This document shows, one piece after another, positions 32,919 to 42,648 of a stretch of 64,000 nt of DNA. Where the stretch lies: assembly GCA_964592645.1 (NCBI GenBank), contig CAZQFV010000016.1, positions 25,941 to 89,940 of the forward strand, given 5' to 3'. The DNA comes from CAZQFV01 sp964592645. Lineage in GTDB: Bacteria > Chloroflexota > Chloroflexia > DTKN01. Within the stretch, counting starts at the first letter, position 1; the number at the start of each line of letters is the position of its first letter. Under the pieces are notes generated by a model. It did not search any database, was not told the origin of the DNA, and saw only the letters and a list, made by a program, of their open reading frames with translations. The translations under genes were made by a program, and so were the position numbers.

Positions 32919-34157
32919 CTACCCCCGGTCACCCGGCCGGGACAGGAGCTGCTCCACCCGCGCCCGCGCTTCCTGCGCGGCCCGCTCGACCTCGTCCAGC
33001 GTTCCCTTGAGCACCGCCAGGGCCGCGGCCGGGAGGCTGGTCAAATCCCGCCGGCGGACCAGGCCGACGATGGCCAGGGCGGTCCCGTGCCAGCGCTGCT
33101 GGCGGGCCGCGACCCACTTGGGATAGGGCATTGGCGCGAGCGCAGCCTGGTGCAGTTGGACCAGGGACCGGGTGACGAGGGCGGCGACCTCGGCCTCGCC
33201 CAGCGGCTGGACTTCGCCGGCCGGCGTCGTGCGGCCGCGGGCCACCCGCCGGGTCAGTTCGACCAAGGCCTCCGGCGCCAGGTCGCCGGCCGCCCGGACC
33301 AGGGGCCGCAGCGCCCACTCGGACAGGCCGGCCCGCGCCGCGATCTCTTGCGCTTCCTGGGGCAGTTGCAGCAGCGCCGTCAGCCGCTGGCGGTAGCGTT
33401 CCCCGACCTGGCAGCGGGACTCCACCGCGGCCCAGGGCACCTCGGCGCCGGCCTGCTCTTGCAGCACTTCCTTGAGTCGTCGCAGCCCCCAGGCCCGCTC
33501 CACCGCCGACAGCTCGGCCCGGTGGACGTTCTCCACCAACTGCTGCGCCACCCGCCCGGCGTCGGGGGCCGGCCCAACCAGCGCCTCGATTTCCTCCAGA
33601 CCCACCAACTCCGCCGCCATGCGCCGGCGGTGCCCCACCAGGATGATGTACTGGCCGGGATGCTGGGGATCCTCGTAGACGCGGATGGGCTGCAACTGCC
33701 CGACGCCGGCCGGCGCGGGCTGCATGGAACGCCCCAGCGCTTCCAGGTCGGCCAGTATCCGGGCCGCGTGGGGCTCGCCGGCGGCTGCTGCCTGCTGCAA
33801 CTGGGCGATTGGAGGCAAGAAACGGGGCTGCGCTGGGTCGGGGTGAACGGTAGCGAGCGGCAGGCGCACCACGCCCTGGCCCAATCGGGCCAGGAGCGCA
33901 TCGCGTTCGCTACGGTAGCGTTCGGCTGCTTCTTGCGCCTCCCGCAGCGTTTCGCCATCGCCGGTGGCCAGGGCGGCCTCCAGTTCGGTGACACGGGCCT
34001 GCAGCCGTGCCAACGCGGCCGCGCCGTCCGGGTCCGGTGCGCCGCGCAGGTCGCGCAGCCAGTCCAACCCGGTGTCAAAGACCTCGGCGCCGGCCCGGTC
34101 GGGCCGGATACGTTTCTGTCCCTCGCGCCGGGCCGCCTGCCGCCGGTCATCCGGCAT
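32919..34157 (-). CDS. parB: ParB-like partition protein
   Basis: A 412-residue protein. Residues about 30-90 are coiled coil. The ParB/Srx domain follows with GQLQPIRVYEDPQHPGQYII and GHRRRMAAEL (the GERRxRA box, altered) and LVENVHRAELSAVERAWGL (ENxxRxxL box). A DNA-binding helical domain and C-terminal dimerisation helices follow. It overlaps ParA by 11 bases. With ParA it should segregate the element or its circular form. It binds a parS-like site that I could not locate. Confidence 0.85.
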   Translation of the reverse strand: MPDDRRQAARREGQKRIRPDRAGAEVFDTGLDWLRDLRGAPDPDGAAALARLQARVTELEAALATGDGETLREAQEAAERYRSERDALLARLGQGVVRLPLATVHPDPAQPRFLPPIAQLQQAAAAGEPHAARILADLEALGRSMQPAPAGVGQLQPIRVYEDPQHPGQYIILVGHRRRMAAELVGLEEIEALVGPAPDAGRVAQQLVENVHRAELSAVERAWGLRRLKEVLQEQAGAEVPWAAVESRCQVGERYRQRLTALLQLPQEAQEIAARAGLSEWALRPLVRAAGDLAPEALVELTRRVARGRTTPAGEVQPLGEAEVAALVTRSLVQLHQAALAPMPYPKWVAARQQRWHGTALAIVGLVRRRDLTSLPAAALAVLKGTLDEVERAAQEARARVEQLLSRPGDRG

Positions 34158-34995
34158 GGTCGCCTCCCGCTTGCGCCGCCAGCCGTTCCAGGACTTCCCG
34201 CCCCAGTTGCTGAAAGGCCACGGCCCCGGGGGAGTTGGCCCGGTACGCGCCCACCGGCATCCCCGCCATTGTCGCGTCCGAGATCGTGGTGTTGGCTGGA
34301 ATCGTCGTGCGCAGCGGCCAGCCGTACGGGCCGTAAGCGCGCACCGCTTCGGCCATCACTTCGCGGCTCTGGTGGGTACGCGGGTCCACCTTGTTGAAGA
34401 ACAGGCCCAGCACGCGCAGCCGGGGGTTGACCCGCAGGCGGACGATCTGGGCGATGGTCTGCAAGAGCAGGGTCATGCCAAAGAGGGCCAGGTGCTGCGC
34501 TTCCAGGGGCACGAGCACGTACGTGGAGGCGGTCAGCGCCGCGACGGTCAGGTTGCCCAGCGAGGGCAGGCAGTCCAGGAGGACCAGGTCGTACTCCTCC
34601 TGCACGCCCTCCAGCAGGTACCCCAGCAGTTTCTCTCGGCCCATCGCCGTGGGCAGTACCTGTTCCGCTTCGGAGAGGTCGAGCGTTGAGGGCAGCAGGT
34701 CGTAGGCCGCGCCGTTCCACTCCCGCCGGAGGAGGATATCCCGCGCCTCGGGCGCGCCGTCACGCATCTCGATGAAGCGGCCCTTGAGGCAGGCCCAGAT
34801 CGTGCGGTTCCCCTGCGGGGAGAGGAGCGACTGCGGGGCGATCCCCGAGGCCAACGTGGCATTGCCCTGGGAATCCAGGTCCACGAGCAGCACGCGCCGG
34901 CCCATCCCGGCCAGGACGTAGGCCAGGTTGACCGCGCTGACCGTCTTGCCGGTGCCCCCCTTTTGCATGGCCAGGCTGATCACCGTCGCGGTCAC
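34147..34995 (-). CDS. parA: ParA-type partition ATPase
   Basis: A 282-residue ParA/Soj-like ATPase, starting at GTG 34995. Walker A with the deviant lysine reads KGGTGKT (12-18). VLLVDLDSQGNAT is the Walker A' region and YDLVLLDCLPSLGNL the Walker B region. There is no N-terminal HTH, so it is a type Ib-like or chromosomal-size ParA. It is coupled to the upstream gene by a GTGA overlap and to ParB downstream. The pair is typical of plasmids and ICEs and lies within the element. Confidence 0.9.
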   Translation of the reverse strand: MTATVISLAMQKGGTGKTVSAVNLAYVLAGMGRRVLLVDLDSQGNATLASGIAPQSLLSPQGNRTIWACLKGRFIEMRDGAPEARDILLRREWNGAAYDLLPSTLDLSEAEQVLPTAMGREKLLGYLLEGVQEEYDLVLLDCLPSLGNLTVAALTASTYVLVPLEAQHLALFGMTLLLQTIAQIVRLRVNPRLRVLGLFFNKVDPRTHQSREVMAEAVRAYGPYGWPLRTTIPANTTISDATMAGMPVGAYRANSPGAVAFQQLGREVLERLAAQAGGDHAG

Positions 34996-35312
34996 GTTCT
35001 ACCCCCGGGCCAGGATGGGCTGCGGCCGGCACCGGGCGCGCTTGCCGCGAGGTCATGTTCTCCGGCTTGCCCGGTCTCCCCCTCGATCACCATCCCGATG
35101 CAGTCGGCCGCGATGCTGGCCGACTCCACGATCTCGATATCCACGCCCGACAGACTGTCCCGGTGGCGGACCACCAGTGCCCGCGGCCGTTGCCCGGTGC
35201 GGGCCTGGAAGCGGGCCAGCGCTTCCGGCAGCCCTTCGGCGGGGGACTGGCCGGGCTTGCACTGCCAGCCCAGGTAGACCAGGCCGGCCACTCTTGTCCC
35301 CTTGTCGCTCAT
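34992..35312 (-). CDS. Small hypothetical protein before ParA
   Basis: A 106-residue protein, chosen from ATG 35312 (GGAGGCGCG upstream); an upstream extension would cross a repeat. The segment QRPRALVVRHRDSLSGVDIE suggests a small mixed alpha/beta fold. It overlaps the ParA start (GTGA). No family is recognised. Confidence 0.55.
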   Translation of the reverse strand: MSDKGTRVAGLVYLGWQCKPGQSPAEGLPEALARFQARTGQRPRALVVRHRDSLSGVDIEIVESASIAADCIGMVIEGETGQAGEHDLAASAPGAGRSPSWPGGRT

Positions 35313-35337
35313 CGCGCCTCCTCCGCAAAACAAAAGC

Positions 35338-35363
35338 TTGCCCTGAGCGAAATCGAAGGGCCT
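35338..35363. repeat. Short dispersed-type palindromic repeat
   Basis: GCCCTGAGCGAAATCGAAGGGC lies in the gap before the ParA operon (the gap 35313-35484 otherwise holds nothing I can identify). From memory, very similar CCCTGAGCGAAGTCGAAGGG sequences are common short repeats in bacterial genomes. Only one copy is seen here. Confidence 0.4.
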
Positions 35364-35484
35364 GCTCCCGTGGTCCAACCGGATCACTCGGAGCAGGCCG
35401 CGCACTGCCAGGCGTCCCGCTGTCGGGCGGGCGCCGCGCCGATACTTGTGTTGCGCCTCGGCGCGGGCGCTATGCGATTGTCTG

Positions 35485-35769
35485 CTACCTCAGGGCAGCG
35501 ATGGCCGCCCTGAGATCCTTGTAGGTCGTCTCCCGCCGCAGAAAGCGCTCCACGGCGTCCCGCAGCTCTTCGCGTTCGGCGTACATCCGCAAGGCCAAGT
35601 GCAGGGGATCAAACTCGGCTCCGTCGCCGCCGTGAAAGCCGCAGGAGCAGGACCAGGCTGGGGCGGGCCCGGCCGGCCGGCACTCCAGCCGGTGGCCGGC
35701 GGCCTGGACGGTGTAGCCCTGGCCTTTCCTGCGCAGTTCCACCTGCATCTCGCGGAGCCCGAGTGCCAT
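35485..35769 (-). CDS. Small hypothetical protein with Cys motif
   Basis: A 94-residue protein starting at ATG 35769 after AAAGGAAA. The central part has ECRPAGPAPAWSCSCGFHGG, resembling the CxC end of SWIM-type or small zinc knuckles. The C-terminal helices read HLALRMYAEREELRDAVERF. It has its own strong promoter with a hairpin leader. It may be a small regulator of the element. Confidence 0.6.
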   Translation of the reverse strand: MALGLREMQVELRRKGQGYTVQAAGHRLECRPAGPAPAWSCSCGFHGGDGAEFDPLHLALRMYAEREELRDAVERFLRRETTYKDLRAAIAALR

Positions 35770-35794
35770 GGGTGTTTCCTTTCGACAAAATGAA

Positions 35795-35822
35795 ACCCCG
35801 CGGGGCGACGCCCCTGCGGGGT
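35795..35822 (-). terminator. Hairpin with T-rich tail at the start of the transcript
   Basis: ACCCCGC (minus, 35816-35822) pairs with GCGGGGT (35795-35801), with an inner GGGGC/GCCCC stem, followed by TTTCATTTT. It begins within a few bases of the predicted transcription start and ends about 10 bases before the ribosome binding site. It could terminate read-through, attenuate, or stabilise the mRNA 5' end. Confidence 0.6.
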
Positions 35823-35851
35823 AGTATAGCACAGTTGCTACTTGTTGTCAA
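35823..35851 (-). promoter_or_regulatory. Strong promoter, consensus -35 with TGC-extended -10
   Basis: TTGACA (35846-35851), 17 bases, TGC-TATACT (35823-35828). Apart from the spacer it equals the Tad operon promoter at 22469-22497. It may drive the small Cys protein and, by read-through, the ParAB operon. Confidence 0.75.
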
Positions 35852-35933
35852 TCCTGTAGCAAGTTGCGCAAGACAAACAGGTCCCATCGTTGGGGCCTGT
35901 CGCGGACAATGCACAGTCTTGGAGAAGCGATAC

Positions 35934-36503
35934 CTATGGGAACAAGGCCCTGCCGCGCCTCCCTGCCAGCTTCGCGAGGACCGCCGCGAAGACTACGTCT
36001 GATTCGTCCAGGAACGTCTGGTATCCGTTGTTGCCCAGGACACGGATATGGCCTTTCTGGGCCCATCTCGATAGAGATGGGGATCGAAGTCCATACTTGC
36101 GTGAGGCCTCCCGTACAGAGATCTCTCGACCCTGCAAGTTTCTCCATTTGCCACGGTCGAGTTCTCGGGCAGCCTCAAGCAATTCCTCTTTGTCCACTAG
36201 TTCCTCAGAGGAGTCCGGCGGCGTCTTGGAGGCGATGATCCCATCCTTGACCAATTTGCGCAAGACGCTCTCATCGATCTCCGGAAAGAGGGCAATCGCC
36301 TCTGCCAGGGGGATCCAGCGGCCGTTCCCATTTCCGTTATGCGCCTGTCCTGCCACCATGGCCACGTCCTCATCCGGGATCAGATCTTGACCTTCAAGGT
36401 GCACCGTCCTGATTTTACCATCCCGGATGAGCGTCTGCAACATGGCCCGCGGCAGGCGGTAGCGCTGCGATGCTTCTGCGATGCTCAGCAGCGTGAGCGG
36501 CAC
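35934..36503 (-). CDS. Triple helix-turn-helix, excisionase-like DNA-binding protein
   Basis: A 189-residue protein. I chose GTG 36503 (AGGAGG 5 bases upstream); an in-frame ATG at 36569 would start within a hairpin. Three MerR/excisionase-like HTH units are visible: SIAEASQRYRLPRAMLQTLI with KIRTVHLEGQDLIPDEDV (first); IPLAEAIALFPEIDESVLRK with the DGIIASK wing (second); and SVREASRKYGLRSPSLSRWA with HIRVLGNNGYQTFLDESDV (third). Xis-type proteins bend DNA at attachment sites. It lies between the tRNA gene and the element, so directing excision is plausible. It could also be a transcriptional regulator. Confidence 0.75.
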   Translation of the reverse strand: MPLTLLSIAEASQRYRLPRAMLQTLIRDGKIRTVHLEGQDLIPDEDVAMVAGQAHNGNGNGRWIPLAEAIALFPEIDESVLRKLVKDGIIASKTPPDSSEELVDKEELLEAARELDRGKWRNLQGREISVREASRKYGLRSPSLSRWAQKGHIRVLGNNGYQTFLDESDVVFAAVLAKLAGRRGRALFP

Positions 36504-36545
36504 CTGGACCTCCTGGCGTTCCTTGCCGTTCCGGAAATACAGCGG

Positions 36546-36589
36546 CCAACCCGGTGGCCGGGTTGGCACGCATTCCGGCCCTATGCCGG
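36546..36589 (-). repeat. Two hairpins beyond the tRNA-Gly 3' end
   Basis: CCAACCCGG/CCGGGTTGG with a 3-base loop (36546-36566) and CCGGC/GCCGG with a 5-base loop (36575-36589). They lie just past the tRNA 3' end and may terminate its transcript or belong to the attachment region. No T-run. Confidence 0.45.
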
Positions 36590-36596
36590 GGCAAGA

Positions 36597-36669
36597 AGCG
36601 GGAGACGGGACTCGAACCCGCGACAGCCTGCTTGGGAAGCAGGAACTCTACCGACTGAGTTACTCCCGC
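36597..36669 (-). tRNA. tRNA-Gly (anticodon CCC)
   Basis: The minus strand folds into a complete cloverleaf. The acceptor stem is GCGGGAG with CTCCCGC. A D arm follows, with AGTCGGTAGAG. The anticodon stem is CCTGC with GCAGG and the loop is TTCCCAA, giving anticodon CCC. The T arm is CGGGTTCGAGTCCCG. The discriminator is T and CCA is not encoded. Its 3' end faces the mobile-element side, the usual target orientation for tyrosine recombinases. Confidence 0.95.
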
Positions 36670-36679
36670 ACGCGCCAAT

Positions 36680-36708
36680 ATTCTAGCATCCGCCATACGA
36701 TTTGTCAA
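36680..36708 (-). promoter_or_regulatory. Promoter of tRNA-Gly
   Basis: TTGACA (36703-36708), 17 bases, TAGAAT (36680-36685), ending 10 bases before the tRNA 5' end. Confidence 0.75.
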
Positions 36709-36722
36709 GTTGCGCGCACCTG

Positions 36723-36751
36723 TTGCCCCCTTCTCATCCCTGTGATAGAAT
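36723..36751 (+). promoter_or_regulatory. Promoter of the YdcF-like gene
   Basis: TTGCCC (36723-36728), 17 bases, TAGAAT (36746-36751), 32 bases before the ATG at 36784. It runs divergently from the tRNA promoter. Confidence 0.65.
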
Positions 36752-36783
36752 ACCGTCCAGCAGCACTCCCCTCGAGGTGGGCA

Positions 36784-37428
36784 ATGGCTCCGATCCGCCA
36801 GGCAAGAAGGGGCCGGAGAACAAGGTCACGCCCGCGGCCGCGGGACGGCCCGGGCCCGGCCGTGCTGTGGATCCTCGCCACCGCCCTGCTCGGCTTCTCG
36901 GCCCTCTACCTGTGGGTCAGGTGGCAGAGCGGGCAAGAGGAACTCCAGCCGGCCGATGCCATCGTCGTCCTCGGCGCCGCCCAGTGGAACGGCCGGCCCT
37001 CCCCCGTCTTCCAGGCCCGCCTCGATCGGGCCATCGCCCTCTACCACGAGGGCTATGCCCCGCTCCTCGTCCTCACCGGCGGTTCCCTGCCGGCCGACGC
37101 CCCCTCCGAGGCGGCCGTCGGCCGGGAGTACGCTCTCTCCCAGGGCGTCCCCCCCCAGGCCATCCTGCTGGAAGATCACAGCCATACCACCGCCGAGAAC
37201 CTGCGCGGCGCCTGGGAGCTCCTCGCCCCTCGCGGCGCCCGCACCATCCTCCTGGTCAGCGACCCCTTCCACATGGCGAGGGCCCGGCTGATCGCCGGGA
37301 ACCTCGGCTTCACCACCTACCCCGCCCCCACCCACACCAGCCCCATCTCCAATCGCCCCCCCGAAGAGGCCTCGTACGTGCTGCGCGAGGCCCTGGCCCT
37401 GCTCGCCTACTGGGTCGCCGGGAAGTAA
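36784..37428 (+). CDS. YdcF/ElyC family (DUF218) membrane protein
   Basis: A 214-residue protein starting at ATG after GAGGTGGGCA. A basic N-terminus and one membrane anchor (about 28-48) are followed by a DUF218 domain: DAIVVLGAAQWNGRPSPVFQ, LVLTGG, AILLEDHSHTTAENLRGAW, and ILLVSDPFHMARARLIAGNL. The SHTTAEN and SDPFHM motifs are the family's conserved acidic/His sites. These proteins act at the cell surface in envelope or polyprenyl-linked metabolism, but the reaction is not established. It is the first chromosomal gene to the right of the tRNA. Confidence 0.88.
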   Translation: MAPIRQARRGRRTRSRPRPRDGPGPAVLWILATALLGFSALYLWVRWQSGQEELQPADAIVVLGAAQWNGRPSPVFQARLDRAIALYHEGYAPLLVLTGGSLPADAPSEAAVGREYALSQGVPPQAILLEDHSHTTAENLRGAWELLAPRGARTILLVSDPFHMARARLIAGNLGFTTYPAPTHTSPISNRPPEEASYVLREALALLAYWVAGK

Positions 37429-37429
37429 A

Positions 37430-37620
37430 ACCATCTGACCACGAAGACAAAGGCGCGAAGGACTGCCGTTCTTCCACGACGGCCGCAACTCCGTTGCGGC
37501 GGCAAAGACACCAGGAAATTAAGGACCTGTCTGTGTATCCGCGGCAGAGGAGATCGTCTCTTTGCGCCTTGGTGCCTTTGTGGCCGGCCCCAAGAGGTTC
37601 TGCGTCCTTGTGGTTCACGG
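37430..37620. repeat. Degenerate repeat block of the ACCACxAAGAC / CCTTGGTG type
   Basis: The gap after the YdcF-like gene starts with CTGACCACGAAGACAAAGG and contains CCTTGGTGCCTTTGTGG (37567-37583) and CCTTGTGGTTCACGG (37606-37620), so it is a loose inverted repeat. Related copies occur at 43833-43851 and 45671-45699. No gene is visible in it. Confidence 0.6.
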
Positions 37621-39693
37621 CCCCCGGCACGCCGACAGCCCCGCCCGGGCGCCTTCCAGCCCCGGATCCACCGCCAGCGCCCGCTCGAAATACGGCACCG
37701 CCGCCGCACACCCCACCGTCGCCTGCAGGTGCAGCCCCCGCCATTGCCAGAAGCGCGCATACTTGGCTACCGCCTTCTGCGTCAACTCGTCGTGATAGCG
37801 CCCATCGCCCAGCGCCGGCTGCACCAGGACCTCCTCCCGCACCTCCCCGGCCGGCCCCAGGCGCAGCGCCAACGCCTGCGGCACCCAGGCATACCCATCG
37901 CCAACCCCTCCCACCACCGGCAGCCGGGCCCCGGAGAACGAGGCCAGGTAGCGCTCGTCCACCGTCACCGGGTAGGCGTACTCCACATCGCCGGTCAGCA
38001 GGGCCGGCCGACCCTCCGCCATCGCCGCCTCCAACAGGGCCTGGCCCAGCGCCTCGAAACGGGCCTGGATCGCCGCCGGGTCGTAGGGCCGGCTCTCCTC
38101 GAACTTGACCAGCTCCACCCGGTAGCCCGCCAGCGCCCTCCCGGCCCCCGCCACCAGCCACGGGTGCCGTCGCGCCAGCGTCTCCAGGTACCAGCTCCGC
38201 CGCAGCAGCTCCTGGTCGACCAAGACGACATCGGGCCGCACCCCCTCCACCTGTTGCAGGTAGTAGGCCGGGGCAAAGAGGTTCCAATCGCGCGTCAGGA
38301 CAAAGGACTCCGGCGGCAGGTTGTCCAGCACATCGCGGGCGTAGGCTTCGGCATAGGTGTAGGCGCGGCGGTCGCACAGGGGCAGATGGGCCAGCAGCGG
38401 CCACAGAGACAGGAGCGCCAGCATGCCGGCCAGGGGTACGGTCAGCGGCGCGGACCACCGGCCCCCTTCCGGCCCGGCAACGCCTCGTTTCCTGGGCACC
38501 CGCGCCGGGCGCCTCCCGGCGGCCCACTCCACGACTTGGGCCATTCCATGCCCCATCCACACCGCCAGCACCAGGAACAGCAGCAGGTAGTAGGTCTCCT
38601 GGTCCTCGGCGATCTCGTAGCTCAAGGCGTAGGACAGGACCAACCCCGCCCCCACCAGACTGCCCCAGGCCAGCACCCGGCGCCGCCGGAAGAGCCGATA
38701 GAGCCCCACCGGGGCCAAGAGGAGCGGCAAGGGGGTGAACTCGGCCCACAGCCGCGGCAGGAAAAACCCCAACTGATCCATCCAGACCGCCGGCCCCGGG
38801 GCAAAGTTGACCTGGTATTGCTTTCCGCTGACGTGCCGCCAGAAGCGTACCGCCGTGGTGATCCCTCCCCAGTTGAGCGGCGGCAGGGCGGCGGCGCGCA
38901 GCGGCAGGTAGAGGTAGATGCTCAGACCGAGCAGGAAGAGGCCGGCCCACAGCAGCAGCCGTCCCCAGCGCCAGAAGGCGCGGCCCTCCTCCAGGAGGAT
39001 CACCAGGAAAACCGCGGCGGCGATAAAGAGCAGCGTCAGGTGCCCGCCCAGGCCCAGGCCGGCCAGCAGCGCCGCGCCGGCAGCCAGGCGGCCTGCCTGC
39101 CGCCGATCGCCCCGCTCGCGGGCCCGCAGATACAGCGCCAGCAGCAGGAGCAGCGCCGCCGCCAGGGCCATGTTCAGGGCATAGACCTCGGTTTGGGTAG
39201 CCTGCTCCCAAAGGGTGCGCGAGGTCGCCAGCAGGCCGGCGCCGGCCAGGGACAGGAGAAAGGTGGCGACATGCGCCGCCGCGCCGCGCCCCCCCCGCCG
39301 TGCCGGCGCCAGTTCCAGGCCCAGCGCCAGCCCCGCCCCGAGCAGGCCCACCGCGGCCGCGCCACAGACGGCGGAGAAGGCATTCAGCCGCAGCACCACC
39401 CGGCCCACAGGCACGAGCAGCGTAAAGAGCTTGCCCAGCAGCAGGTAGAGCGGGAACCCCGGCGGATGGGCCACGTCCAGAAAGTGCACCGCCGCCGCCA
39501 GCTCGCCGGCGTCGGCAAAGGTCACCGTGGGCGCCAGGGTACCCAGGTAGAGGGCCAACGCCAGCCCTCCGGCGAGCAGCCCCACGCCCAGGGGCAACCA
39601 GCGGTGTAGGCGCACCACCCTCTCCCGCGGCAGGACATCCGCCGGAAGGGGTCTCGAAAGGCGCCGTCGCGTGCGGCTGCGATTAGCCGGCAT
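37615..39693 (-). CDS. DUF2723 polytopic membrane protein, glycosyltransferase-like
   Basis: A 692-residue protein with AGGAGG before ATG. The N-terminal part carries the DUF2723 signature: LGTLAPTVTFADAGELAAAV followed by DVAHPPGFPLYLLLGKLF (about 50-88), which has the acidic DxGE site. About ten membrane helices run to residue 440. The C-terminal 200 residues are outside the membrane and end in a TPR-like segment. DUF2723 proteins resemble GT-C mannosyltransferases that use polyprenyl sugar donors. A surface glycosylation role is inferred from that fold. Confidence 0.85.
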   Translation of the reverse strand: MPANRSRTRRRLSRPLPADVLPRERVVRLHRWLPLGVGLLAGGLALALYLGTLAPTVTFADAGELAAAVHFLDVAHPPGFPLYLLLGKLFTLLVPVGRVVLRLNAFSAVCGAAAVGLLGAGLALGLELAPARRGGRGAAAHVATFLLSLAGAGLLATSRTLWEQATQTEVYALNMALAAALLLLLALYLRARERGDRRQAGRLAAGAALLAGLGLGGHLTLLFIAAAVFLVILLEEGRAFWRWGRLLLWAGLFLLGLSIYLYLPLRAAALPPLNWGGITTAVRFWRHVSGKQYQVNFAPGPAVWMDQLGFFLPRLWAEFTPLPLLLAPVGLYRLFRRRRVLAWGSLVGAGLVLSYALSYEIAEDQETYYLLLFLVLAVWMGHGMAQVVEWAAGRRPARVPRKRGVAGPEGGRWSAPLTVPLAGMLALLSLWPLLAHLPLCDRRAYTYAEAYARDVLDNLPPESFVLTRDWNLFAPAYYLQQVEGVRPDVVLVDQELLRRSWYLETLARRHPWLVAGAGRALAGYRVELVKFEESRPYDPAAIQARFEALGQALLEAAMAEGRPALLTGDVEYAYPVTVDERYLASFSGARLPVVGGVGDGYAWVPQALALRLGPAGEVREEVLVQPALGDGRYHDELTQKAVAKYARFWQWRGLHLQATVGCAAAVPYFERALAVDPGLEGARAGLSACRGP

Positions 39694-40048
39694 TGGCCCT
39701 CCTGTCCCAATCCATCGTCATCGGCTTGCATTATACCACACCCCATATAGGGAGGGGGCAACCGGCCGGCGGAGAACCGCGGTTCTCTCCGGGCCGGCCG
39801 CCGGGCAGCAGCGCCACCGGGCACACGGAAAAATCAGCCGCCCCCATCGGACGGCACGGGCCGGACTGGGCCTCTATGGCCGGCATGTTCCTGGCCTCGG
39901 GCAAGAACATGTGCTATAATAGAATCGGCCAAGCAGTTTCTGCGTATACTGCCGGGAACCATGTGCCCTGGATTACCGCCGCCGCAACGGCCGCGGCCTA
40001 CAATATCATAGATGTCCCTCCTTTCCCTGGGGCATCAGGAGTAAACCT
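39694..40048. promoter_or_regulatory. Divergent control region with a 16-bp palindrome
   Basis: For the minus gene an extended -10, TGG-TATAAT, lies at 39730-39738 (plus-strand coordinates). For clpC an extended -10, TGC-TATAAT, lies at 39912-39920 with a poor -35. Between them GAGAACCGCGGTTCTC (39772-39787) is a perfect palindrome inside a larger GGCCGGC/GCCGGCC inverted repeat, a possible operator. I do not see CtsR boxes. A leader of about 120 bases precedes clpC. Confidence 0.55.
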
Positions 40049-42541
<2,493 letters not shown>

Positions 42542-42586
42542 AGAGCGAGCCCAAAACAGTATGGTAGGGCGGGGCAAGCCCCGCAC

Positions 42587-42619
42587 CCGGAGGGGCGACC
42601 GTTGTGGTCGCCCCTCCGG
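42587..42619. terminator. 14-bp perfect hairpin between convergent genes
   Basis: CCGGAGGGGCGACC (42587-42600) pairs with GGTCGCCCCTCCGG (42606-42619), 5-base loop. A second hairpin, GCGGGGC/GCCCCGC, lies just before it at about 42570-42585. Placed between clpC and the convergent LysM gene it probably serves both strands. It resembles a widespread intergenic repeat. Confidence 0.6.
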
Positions 42620-42648
42620 TATTCGCCAACATAGAAGGCGGAAACGCT

